Assembly (NCBI GenBank): GCA_913061055.1
Contig: CAJXVA010000016.1
Span: forward strand, 1-45,234
Direction: 5' to 3'
From: an uncultured Pseudomonadota bacterium
GTDB taxonomy: Bacteria; Myxococcota_A; Polyangia; Nannocystales; Nannocystaceae
Length of the DNA stretch: 45,234 bases
A model generated the notes under the pieces. That model searched no databases and was not told where the DNA came from. It saw only the letters and a program-made list of their open reading frames with translations. Positions 25,283 to 32,366 of this stretch are shown piece by piece (the stretch's first letter is position 1; the number at the start of each line of letters is the position of its first letter). The position numbers and the translations under genes were made by a program.

Positions 25283-26701
25283 CTAGGGCCGGGCGGAGGA
25301 GCGGGCGGCGCCCACGCTGGCCCAGTCCTTGCGATCGTCGATGTACCAGAGGACCAAGGCGCGCATGCCGTCGTGTTCGCTCAGGTAGCTCAGCAGGTGT
25401 CCGAGTTGCACAGCGACCGCGTCGTCTTTGGTGAGCTTGCCCAGCGTGCCCTTTCCGTCCTCGATCGCCTCGCTGATGCTGGCGATGTCTCCGGTGAGGT
25501 CGGCTCCGTGGTCGAAGATCAGGTCGAGGTCGCGAGTGATGTTGCCGGTGTCATCGCGCAACAGCTTGGCCACCACGCTCTTGTTCGTCGGGCTGTCGAG
25601 GTCTTTGAACAGGCCGTCCACGCTCTCGAGCGTTCGCTCGGTGTCACCGAGGAAGGGCTCGACGTTGCGATCGAGCGTATCGAGCACGTCGTTGGCATGG
25701 CCGGTCGCGCGCTGCAGGCCGAACGAGGTTCGGTGGAAAGCGCCGAGGGTGCCGCCGATGTCCTTGCGGTACTCCTGTGAGTGAAGCAGGGCGGGGACCA
25801 GGCCTTCGCCATAGGCCAGCGTGTGGCTGATGACGGCGAGGTTGTTCACCGTCCCCTTGAGGCCGTCCATGGTCTCCTCGCTCTGAAGCTCATCGATGAG
25901 CCCCATCACCGCGACGATGCTGTGGTCGGCGTGCTGCATGAAGCTGTCGACACGTTTGCGTAGCCGGTCGATGTCTTCGTTCAGGGACGGCCGCGCCTGC
26001 ACTCGCATGTTGGCGAGGCAGGCGTCGTAGCTGTAGTCGGGGAGGTCGTCACGGGTGATCGGGCACAGCTCATCGCCCCGCCCGGTGCTGATGTTGACCT
26101 TTTGATCTCCCAGGACGCTATTGGCTGCGATCACCGCTCGGCTATCCCCACGGATGAGCTGAACGATGTCGGCCGGAACCCGCATTTTGACCCGGCTGCG
26201 AATGTGGTCGACGTTGTAGCGCGCGCAGACGCCTCGCGGTCCGGACCACATCAGGTGCGTCTCACGATTGCGGACCGCTCCGGTGAAACAGATCTCGTCT
26301 TGAGTGCAGTCCGCGGTGCTATCGCACCGGCTATGGTTGCCTTTACCTGCGTAGTCCTCGAGGTCAGCGCAGTATCCCTGGGGCGAGCAGAATAGGTCTT
26401 GGTCGCAGCTGTCGGTTCGGCCTTGTCCGTACCGGCCCAGATCTTCGCTCAGCGGATCGCACTGATAGCGGACCTCGACGAAGTTCACGGCTTCGACGCC
26501 GCCCACATCAACACCCGCGAGTTGCACCGGGCTGCCCTCGCGCAGTCCGGCGATGGTCCGGAAATCCGCGTACACCGACACACGTTCGGCGGTCAGTTCC
26601 TTGGTCCTCGGACCGAGTACGAGCACCAGAAACGCCGCGGTAAGCAGCACAAGCGTGACGATCCCACCGGTCACGTTGCTGCGGCTGCGGCGGCCAGACA
26701 C
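25283..26701 (-). CDS. MCE (MlaD-type) protein with a Cys-rich insertion
   Basis: 472 residues. One N-terminal helix (about 12-30) anchors it in the inner membrane. The MCE domain runs from about 40 to 210: GLREGSPVQLAGVDVGGVEAV, then after an insertion VKMRVPADIVQLIRGDSRAV and SVLGDQKVNISTG, all typical. The insertion (about 74-168) replaces a short loop and holds eight cysteines: 81, 99, 105, 111, 126, 132, 138 and 159. A long helical C-terminus (about 230-450) forms the usual coiled part that threads lipids through a hexamer. No MlaE, MlaF or other Mla gene is near. GTG 26701 is the start; TATCCT lies 6 nt upstream. It should move lipids between membranes if it finds a permease elsewhere. 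Confidence 0.88.
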   Translation of the reverse strand: MSGRRSRSNVTGGIVTLVLLTAAFLVLVLGPRTKELTAERVSVYADFRTIAGLREGSPVQLAGVDVGGVEAVNFVEVRYQCDPLSEDLGRYGQGRTDSCDQDLFCSPQGYCADLEDYAGKGNHSRCDSTADCTQDEICFTGAVRNRETHLMWSGPRGVCARYNVDHIRSRVKMRVPADIVQLIRGDSRAVIAANSVLGDQKVNISTGRGDELCPITRDDLPDYSYDACLANMRVQARPSLNEDIDRLRKRVDSFMQHADHSIVAVMGLIDELQSEETMDGLKGTVNNLAVISHTLAYGEGLVPALLHSQEYRKDIGGTLGAFHRTSFGLQRATGHANDVLDTLDRNVEPFLGDTERTLESVDGLFKDLDSPTNKSVVAKLLRDDTGNITRDLDLIFDHGADLTGDIASISEAIEDGKGTLGKLTKDDAVAVQLGHLLSYLSEHDGMRALVLWYIDDRKDWASVGAARSSARP

Positions 26702-26707
26702 GGTCCG

Positions 26708-26713
26708 AGGATA
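26708..26713 (-). promoter_or_regulatory. TANNNT hexamer before the MCE gene
   Basis: TATCCT, 6 nt before GTG 26701 on the minus strand. The divergent lipoprotein gene has its own hexamer at 26754, so two leaderless-type starts share 65 nt. Confidence 0.4.
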
Positions 26714-26753
26714 GCGCGAACCCGCACCTTTTCGCCCGGGCGTCGAACCACGG

Positions 26754-26759
26754 TACGCT
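26754..26759 (+). promoter_or_regulatory. TANNNT hexamer before the MopE-like lipoprotein
   Basis: TACGCT, 7 nt before GTG 26767, with no Shine-Dalgarno sequence between. Confidence 0.4.
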
Positions 26760-26766
26760 GAGCCCC

Positions 26767-28050
26767 GTGGTTGCGGGTTGGGGACATCGGGGGGCGCTGG
26801 TACGGCGGGGCAGCCTTGGTGTTCTTGCGCTTGCGCTGCTCGCCTGCTCCGGCGGCGAGGTCGACTCCGGTGGGCTGGCCGACTCCGCGTTTGGCGGCTC
26901 GAGTCCCACCTCGGGTCCGGCGACGACCGGTGTGACGGGGATGACCACGGGGGTCGGAGGTAGCGGCGATGGCGGGAGCAGCACCGGTGGCGGCTTGGAC
27001 GAGACCGGCGGAGGCGGAGGCTGCGTCGATGCTGACGGAGACGGCTTCGGCAACAATTGTCCGGCCGGCCCCGACTGCAACGACGAGAACGCTGGAGCGT
27101 GGACCGAAGCGGGCTGCGAGACGTGTGTCGATGCCGACGGAGACGGATGGTTCGGCAGCTGCGACGCCTACCCAGACGGTGTCGACGGGCCCGACTGCGA
27201 CGACTCGAACGGCTGCGTGTGGACGGAGCTCGGTTGCCAGACCTGCGTGGACGGCGATGACGACGGGATCTGGCTTGGGTGCGATCAGTATGGCGACTGC
27301 GCCCCGGGTCCCGACTGCGACGACGACAACAATTCCGTGGGCGAGGGCGATGCGGTCGAGCTCTGCAACGGCGTGGCTGAGAACTGCGCCGGTGAGATCG
27401 ATCCGTTTCCCGCCGACCAGATGTGCCCTGTCGACCCCGACGTGACCGGATGGGCCTGCGATCCGCCGTCTCCGGGTGAAGATGGCTGCGTCATCACGAG
27501 TTGCGCGGTCGATCTGGTCGACCTCGACACCGACCCGGTGACGGGCTGCGAGTGCGAGGCGATCCCTGCAGGCGATGAGGGCGTGGACTGTGCGAACCCG
27601 ATCGATGTTGGGGACCTCTCCGACGCCGCGTCGTCGGTCACGGTCTCCGGCAACGCAGTCCCGGTGGGCCGCGTCATCTGGTACCGCTTTCGCGGGGTCG
27701 ATTCTGCCGACACCAGCTGCGACAACTATCACGTGCGGGTGAACTTCCTGTCGAACCCAGGCGACCAGTACGCGTTCTCGGTTGGCCGAGGTTCGTGCGC
27801 CGCGGCGAACCAAGCGGTCGAGTGCAACGACTACAACTGGGCCACGGACATGCGAATGACCATCGACGGACAGTTGACCGGTCAGTGCCCGTGCTCGAAC
27901 GCCGCGCAACCTCCGAGCAACGTCAGCGCCTGCGAGAACGACACGGCCGAGTACTTCGTGGCGGTCTACCGAACAGACATGACCGGCGGCGATCCTACGT
28001 GCGCCCCGTTCCAGCTCGCGTTCAGCAACGGCGTCTACGACACGCCTTGA
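26767..28050 (+). CDS. lipoprotein with MopE-like Asp/Cys repeats
   Basis: 427 residues. The lipobox LLAC sets the lipidated Cys at 27; a Gly/Ser/Thr linker runs to about 85. Three repeats of 35-55 residues follow (about 86-215), each starting CVDxDxDG with a PDCxDxN turn and, in the last one, ELCNGVAENCAGEID. This is the pattern of MopE-type putative metal-binding repeats. A C-terminal beta domain (about 270-427) has WYRFRGVDSADTSCDNYHVRV and resembles pre-peptidase C-terminal or bacterial carbohydrate-binding folds. The repeats suggest calcium or copper binding, but this is inference. GTG 26767 is divergent from the MCE gene. Confidence 0.8.
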   Translation: MVAGWGHRGALVRRGSLGVLALALLACSGGEVDSGGLADSAFGGSSPTSGPATTGVTGMTTGVGGSGDGGSSTGGGLDETGGGGGCVDADGDGFGNNCPAGPDCNDENAGAWTEAGCETCVDADGDGWFGSCDAYPDGVDGPDCDDSNGCVWTELGCQTCVDGDDDGIWLGCDQYGDCAPGPDCDDDNNSVGEGDAVELCNGVAENCAGEIDPFPADQMCPVDPDVTGWACDPPSPGEDGCVITSCAVDLVDLDTDPVTGCECEAIPAGDEGVDCANPIDVGDLSDAASSVTVSGNAVPVGRVIWYRFRGVDSADTSCDNYHVRVNFLSNPGDQYAFSVGRGSCAAANQAVECNDYNWATDMRMTIDGQLTGQCPCSNAAQPPSNVSACENDTAEYFVAVYRTDMTGGDPTCAPFQLAFSNGVYDTP

Positions 28051-28185
28051 GCTCGGCTGGGCTGTCACAGGGTTTGTCGAAGTTGTGTCAAAGGTTGTTC
28101 AACCCTAGACACCACTAACGCCTCGATCTGAGCCTCCAGGGGCCGATCCGTTGCCGAACGGCCCGCGGCCCGCACGCTCGCGCCC

Positions 28186-29661
28186 ATGCGAGTTCATGCC
28201 CGGATCGGCGCAGCCCTCCTCCTCGGAACCCTCACCGCTTGCGGCGGGAGCGCGGATTCGTTGGAGAACGCCACCGAGACTGAGGCAGGCCCTGGCTCGA
28301 CCGGAGGCGCGGAGACAGGCGGCTTCGACGAGACCGGCAGCGACGAGTCGGGCGCAGTCGATGAGACGGGGGACCCCGCACCTTCGGCAGCGGGCCGGTG
28401 CGACTACACCAACCCTTTCTCTCAGGGAGACGAGTGCCGCGAGTACTCGGGGTCGGGCTGGACCGGTGAGGAGATCGAAGCGGACTGCGAAGACCAGAGC
28501 GGCACCGCGACCCTCGACGCTGTGTGCGACGACTCGGGCGTGCTGGGTCGCTGCATCATCGACGGTGGGACCGATCGCGAAGTGCAGATCGTCTCCTACG
28601 GCAGCGATGAAGGGTCCTGCGCGATCACGCAGACCGGCTGTGAGACGTTTGGCGGCGGAGAGTTCGAACCCGAAGGCGTGTGCGCGGGAGAAGACCCCAC
28701 CGGCACCGGCGGCGGCGGACCGGGCTCTCCGTTCATTCAGCCCACGCTCGAGTGCCGCGATCCGATCGCCGGTGAGGAGCCTGGCGATGGCCCGGACGGA
28801 CAGATCTGCACGTGGCAGTTGATCTCCGCCGCGACGGAAGAAGGACGGCGCTACGCCGACTACGCCGACTGCAACGTGGTCTATACCCAGCGGCCGTACT
28901 ACTCGGTCGCCGGAAACGACGAGACCGACGACCCCCGGATGGACGACCCGGACTACGTTGCTGAGGCGGACTGGGTCCGCGAGCAAGTCGAGGCCACAGC
29001 GTGCGCGTGCTGTCACTCCGACGTGGCGCCGATGGGCACGTCCAACTGGACCATCGATTCCCCCGGGAACTGGGTCGGCACGTTCGACGACACCGGGCTC
29101 GCATTCTCGGCGGGCTGGATCGATTCGTCGTCATTCGGCGAGTTCGCGCCCGAGGACAACAACGGCTTCGACCGCACCTATGGCATCCCGTCGACCGACC
29201 CGCTGCGCATGCGGGACTTCTTCCTCGGCGAGCTCGAGCACCGCGGCTTGGTCGAAGACGATTTCGCAGACGAGCCGGCGTTTGGCGGCCCGCTGTACAC
29301 CCAACTCGTGTACGAGCCCGCCGCCTGCGAGAAGGGCGAGCGCGTCGACCGCGACGGTTCGATCCATTGGGACGGCGGGGGTGCTCGGTACATCTACGTG
29401 TTGGAGTCCGGCTCTGGGAACCCGACGGTGCCGCCGAACCTCGACCTGCCCGAAGGCACGTTGTGGCGGGTCGACGTGCCCTGGGACGAGGCGGACGTCA
29501 TGTTCAGCGGCGAGGTCGACTATGGCGACGCGCCGGCAATCGCGGCCCAGAGCTTCCCTGTCTCGGACTCCGCGCCGGGACTCACGCCCGGGCAGGACTA
29601 CTACCTCTATGTTTCGGCAGACGTGGGAATCCCGCTGACGCGCTGCTTGTTCACCTACTGA
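28186..29661 (+). CDS. lipoprotein with a CxxCH haem-type motif
   Basis: 491 residues. The lipobox LTAC puts the lipidated Cys at 19; a Thr/Gly/Glu linker follows to about 70. A Cys-rich region (71-240) has many paired cysteines. CACCH at 273-277 matches the c-type haem site CxxCH, with a Met at 283 (SDVAPMG) that could be the distal ligand. The C-terminal part has VLESGSGNPTVPPNLDLP and YLYVSADVG, a beta pattern with no known name. I did not recognise a family. One CxxCH can occur by chance, so haem binding is not certain. No cytochrome maturation gene is in the window. It follows the MopE-like gene by 135 nt on the same strand. Confidence 0.75.
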   Translation: MRVHARIGAALLLGTLTACGGSADSLENATETEAGPGSTGGAETGGFDETGSDESGAVDETGDPAPSAAGRCDYTNPFSQGDECREYSGSGWTGEEIEADCEDQSGTATLDAVCDDSGVLGRCIIDGGTDREVQIVSYGSDEGSCAITQTGCETFGGGEFEPEGVCAGEDPTGTGGGGPGSPFIQPTLECRDPIAGEEPGDGPDGQICTWQLISAATEEGRRYADYADCNVVYTQRPYYSVAGNDETDDPRMDDPDYVAEADWVREQVEATACACCHSDVAPMGTSNWTIDSPGNWVGTFDDTGLAFSAGWIDSSSFGEFAPEDNNGFDRTYGIPSTDPLRMRDFFLGELEHRGLVEDDFADEPAFGGPLYTQLVYEPAACEKGERVDRDGSIHWDGGGARYIYVLESGSGNPTVPPNLDLPEGTLWRVDVPWDEADVMFSGEVDYGDAPAIAAQSFPVSDSAPGLTPGQDYYLYVSADVGIPLTRCLFTY

Positions 29662-29704
29662 CGGCAGAAATCCCGCGGCCGAGTTGATGCCCGGGCCGCG
29701 GGTG

Positions 29705-29710
29705 TACCCT
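29705..29710 (+). promoter_or_regulatory. TANNNT hexamer before the kinase at 29717
   Basis: TACCCT, 6 nt before ATG 29717. It decides this start over an in-frame ATG at 29687. Confidence 0.4.
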
Positions 29711-29716
29711 CGAACA

Positions 29717-31693
29717 ATGCCGGGTCCCCGCGTGCCGCCTTCTGAGGCGCCGACGATCCAGCCTCCCGTGGGGTGGGGAACGGGGATGCCGCACGCATCG
29801 ACGATCCCCGGCGGGACCCACGAGACGTCCCCCGGAGAAGGCGCAAGTCTGGTCACGACGGGGGACCCGCGAGCGCGGCAGTCCTCGTATCAGCCCGGGA
29901 GCATCATCGCCGATACGTTTCGCGTGGAGCGAGAGTTGGGGAGCGGTGCGATGGGGGTCGTGTTGCTTGCGACCCACCTCGCGCTCGAACGACAAGTTGC
30001 GCTGAAGGTTCATCGCGCTGACAACCCCGCCGACGTTTCACGGCTGGCCCGCGAGGCCAAGGCTCTCGCGAAGGTGCAGCACCCCAACGTCGTGGGGATC
30101 TACGACGTTCGTGAGTCGAGCGGCAGTCTGTTCATCGCGATGGAGTACATCGAGGGGGAGAGTGGGCGTCGTTGGATGACTCGAACCGAACTCGCGTGGC
30201 GAGCTCGACTCGATGTGTGTCTGAAAGCGGCGCGAGGGCTCCATGCCGCTCACGAGGCCGGACTCGTTCACCGCGACTTCAAGCCGGAGAACATTCTGAT
30301 CGGTGCGGATGGGCGGGTGCTGGTCGCGGACTTTGGGTTGGCGAGAACGCCCGGCGCTGTTCCAATCGATCCCGCCACGCCGAGCCCCGGCGTGGATGCT
30401 CAACTCACCGCTGTTGGTGCGGTGACCGGAACGCCCGCGTACATGTCCCCCGAGCAGTGGCAAGGTGGCGCGGTCGATGCTCGCTCCGATGTGTTCGCGC
30501 TGAGCGTCGTCATCTACGAGGCGCTCTATGGGAGACGGCCCTTTGCAGGCAGCACGGCCGGAGAGTTGATCTACACGATCACGCGAGGAATGATCCAAGC
30601 GCCTCCGGCGGAGACGGACGTGCCGAAGACCGTGTTCGACGTGTTGCGACGTGGCATGGCGGTGGCACCCGGGCAGCGGTTCGGCTCGGTCACGATGCTG
30701 GTGCGAGCCCTGGAGTCCGCTGTGTCCGCGCCCGGGCGCGCCGGTGTTGCTCTGGCCTTTGGGATGGCCGTCGTCGTGTTCGGAGGGATTGGTACCGCTG
30801 CGTGGGCGCTGAAGAGTTCGGATTCACAGGAGCGCTCGGGCGTGGTCCTCATCGAGGGAAACGAAGCCGGCGACGATGAGGATGACGACGCCGATGAGGC
30901 GCGCAGCGTTGAGCCGGTGGTGGCGGCGGTGCCTGTCACGGAGGTTGAGCCGAGGCCGCGCGCGAAGCCTCCTCAAGCGGAGCCGGAAGCCGACCTGGAG
31001 TTGTCGCTCGCACCTCCCGAAGCGCCTCCGGCCCTGATTCAGGCCGAGCTCCAGGCAGCGACCGAGCACCAGGCCGACGTCTCCGAGCGGTACTCCCAGG
31101 GCGAGGCGACCCAAGAAGAGCTGATCGCCGCCATCCAAGCGATGCATGCCGCCCAACGGAAGGTGAGAGACGGTCCGTACACGCCGACCGAATGGGACGG
31201 CACCTCGACGTTCACTTGCCCCTTCGGCAAGCGAATCGAAGTACGGAACGTGGACGCCAAGCTCGATGAGGGCGTTGCCATCAAGATGGAGCTGGGCTGC
31301 GGGCTCAAGTTGGTGGGGGTGAACATCGACGCTCCGATCGCGATCGAGGGCCAAATGGCGGACCGACTCGTGATCGAAGGGGGCACGTTCAATGTGTCCC
31401 GCAAGGGCATCAACATCGCGCTGTCCGAAATCGACATCGTCGACTTGAAGATCGAGGGCGAGGCTCTCGTCGCGGCTGAGTTCGGAATGCACTCCCTCGG
31501 CAAGATCACCGACAGCACGTTCGAGGGCCTCACAGCGCTCCGAGTCGGAATGCACAGCAAGATCGTCGTCGAGGGGGGGCGGATGTTCGGGAAGACCGCA
31601 GTCGATGCCCAGGTCGCAAGCACGATCGAGATCCGAGGCACCGAACTCGAGGGCAAGGTGAAGAAGGCCCCCAAGGCTCGTGTCGAGCGCTGA
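29717..31693 (+). CDS. transmembrane Ser/Thr kinase with a predicted beta-helix ectodomain
   Basis: 658 residues. After a Pro-rich N-terminus, the kinase domain (about 68-335) has Gly loop LGSGAMG (74-80), Lys97, Glu113, HRDFKPEN (185-192), DFG (205-207) and SPE (244-246). One membrane helix follows (about 344-365). A charged Pro/Ala/Glu linker (367-445) and a short helix lead to a C-terminal region (about 490-658) with repeated short strands: LKLVGVNIDAPIAIEG, RLVIEGGTFNVSRKGINIA, IVDLKIEGEALVAAEF, SKIVVEGGRMFGKTAV. These look like turns of a right-handed beta-helix or bactofilin-like fold. There are no TPRs. ATG 29717 was chosen because TACCCT lies 6 nt upstream; the first ten codons of the ATG 29687 frame repeat the next ten (MPGPRV twice). 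Confidence 0.88.
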   Translation: MPGPRVPPSEAPTIQPPVGWGTGMPHASTIPGGTHETSPGEGASLVTTGDPRARQSSYQPGSIIADTFRVERELGSGAMGVVLLATHLALERQVALKVHRADNPADVSRLAREAKALAKVQHPNVVGIYDVRESSGSLFIAMEYIEGESGRRWMTRTELAWRARLDVCLKAARGLHAAHEAGLVHRDFKPENILIGADGRVLVADFGLARTPGAVPIDPATPSPGVDAQLTAVGAVTGTPAYMSPEQWQGGAVDARSDVFALSVVIYEALYGRRPFAGSTAGELIYTITRGMIQAPPAETDVPKTVFDVLRRGMAVAPGQRFGSVTMLVRALESAVSAPGRAGVALAFGMAVVVFGGIGTAAWALKSSDSQERSGVVLIEGNEAGDDEDDDADEARSVEPVVAAVPVTEVEPRPRAKPPQAEPEADLELSLAPPEAPPALIQAELQAATEHQADVSERYSQGEATQEELIAAIQAMHAAQRKVRDGPYTPTEWDGTSTFTCPFGKRIEVRNVDAKLDEGVAIKMELGCGLKLVGVNIDAPIAIEGQMADRLVIEGGTFNVSRKGINIALSEIDIVDLKIEGEALVAAEFGMHSLGKITDSTFEGLTALRVGMHSKIVVEGGRMFGKTAVDAQVASTIEIRGTELEGKVKKAPKARVER

Positions 31694-31719
31694 CTACGAC
31701 ACCTGGACCTCGGAGGGCT

Positions 31720-31737
31720 GGAAGCCACCAAGCTTCC
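31720..31737. terminator. possible bidirectional hairpin between convergent genes
   Basis: GGAAGC (31720-31725) pairs with GCTTCC (31732-31737) across 6 nt, inside the 51-nt gap between convergent genes. The following TTG is a poor T run. Confidence 0.3.
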
Positions 31738-31744
31738 TTGAGAA

Positions 31745-32263
31745 TCAGCCGGCCTTGATCGAGTTGCAGGCGCCGACGACCGCGTCGAGTCCCTCGGCCT
31801 TGGCGATGGCGCCGTAGCACTTGAGGGTGGTCTCGCCGACCTTGCGGCGCACTTCGAACGAGTACATGACGCCAACCTCTTTGGCCTCATCACCGCTGAG
31901 GTCCATCTTTGGGCTCTCGTAGGTCAGGACCCAGCCATCGTCGGTCTTGTCGGACTTGATCCACTTTTTGAACAGGAACTCCTCGGCGCTAGCCTTGGCC
32001 TGGTCGAAGGTGGTGCCGGCGGCCTCGCCTTTGATCTCTTGCAGCGTGAACTGGAAGCTGTCGTCGTCGGTGTGGAAGCCGGCCGCGCCACCCACGCCGT
32101 TGGGCTTGACGCCCTCGGGAACCTTGACCTTCATCCCACTGATGTTGGGGATGGCGACAAAGCCATCTGCGTCGGCGGTTGCGGCACCACCGCCCGAGGA
32201 AGCGCCGTCACAGGCGGGCACGAGGAGGGCGAGGGCGAGGGGGAGGGCAGCGAGACTTCGCAT
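31745..32263 (-). CDS. small lipoprotein, unknown
   Basis: 172 residues. The lipobox LVPAC gives the lipidated Cys at 18. A short Ser/Gly/Ala linker is followed by a compact domain rich in strands (GFVAIPNISGMKVKVPEGVKPNGVGG, FQFTLQEIKGEAAGTTF, VGVMYSFEVRRKVGETTLKCYG) with two late cysteines (149 and 166) that could pair. No family was recognised. It is convergent with the beta-helix kinase and divergent from the TPR kinase at 32367. ATG 32263 has TAGGCCT just before it, close to the hexamer seen elsewhere but not a full match. Confidence 0.75.
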   Translation of the reverse strand: MRSLAALPLALALLVPACDGASSGGGAATADADGFVAIPNISGMKVKVPEGVKPNGVGGAAGFHTDDDSFQFTLQEIKGEAAGTTFDQAKASAEEFLFKKWIKSDKTDDGWVLTYESPKMDLSGDEAKEVGVMYSFEVRRKVGETTLKCYGAIAKAEGLDAVVGACNSIKAG

Positions 32264-32355
32264 GGTCAGGCCTAGTGACGGAACGCCGCGCGGCTTGTTG
32301 CACGCGAGTTTGAAGATGCCTGCGTTCGCTGTTCATCCGTCCGGGTGGGCCCTGG

Positions 32356-32361
32356 TAGGCT
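32356..32361 (+). promoter_or_regulatory. TANNNT hexamer before the TPR kinase
   Basis: TAGGCT preceded by TGG (extended -10 form), 5 nt before GTG 32367. No Shine-Dalgarno sequence is present. Confidence 0.4.
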
Positions 32362-32366
32362 GAGCC

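Noticed and set aside
26671-28068. Minus-strand open frame across the MopE-like lipoprotein
   Set aside because: Val/Ala/Arg-rich with no signal or domain, whereas the plus strand has a lipobox and repeats.
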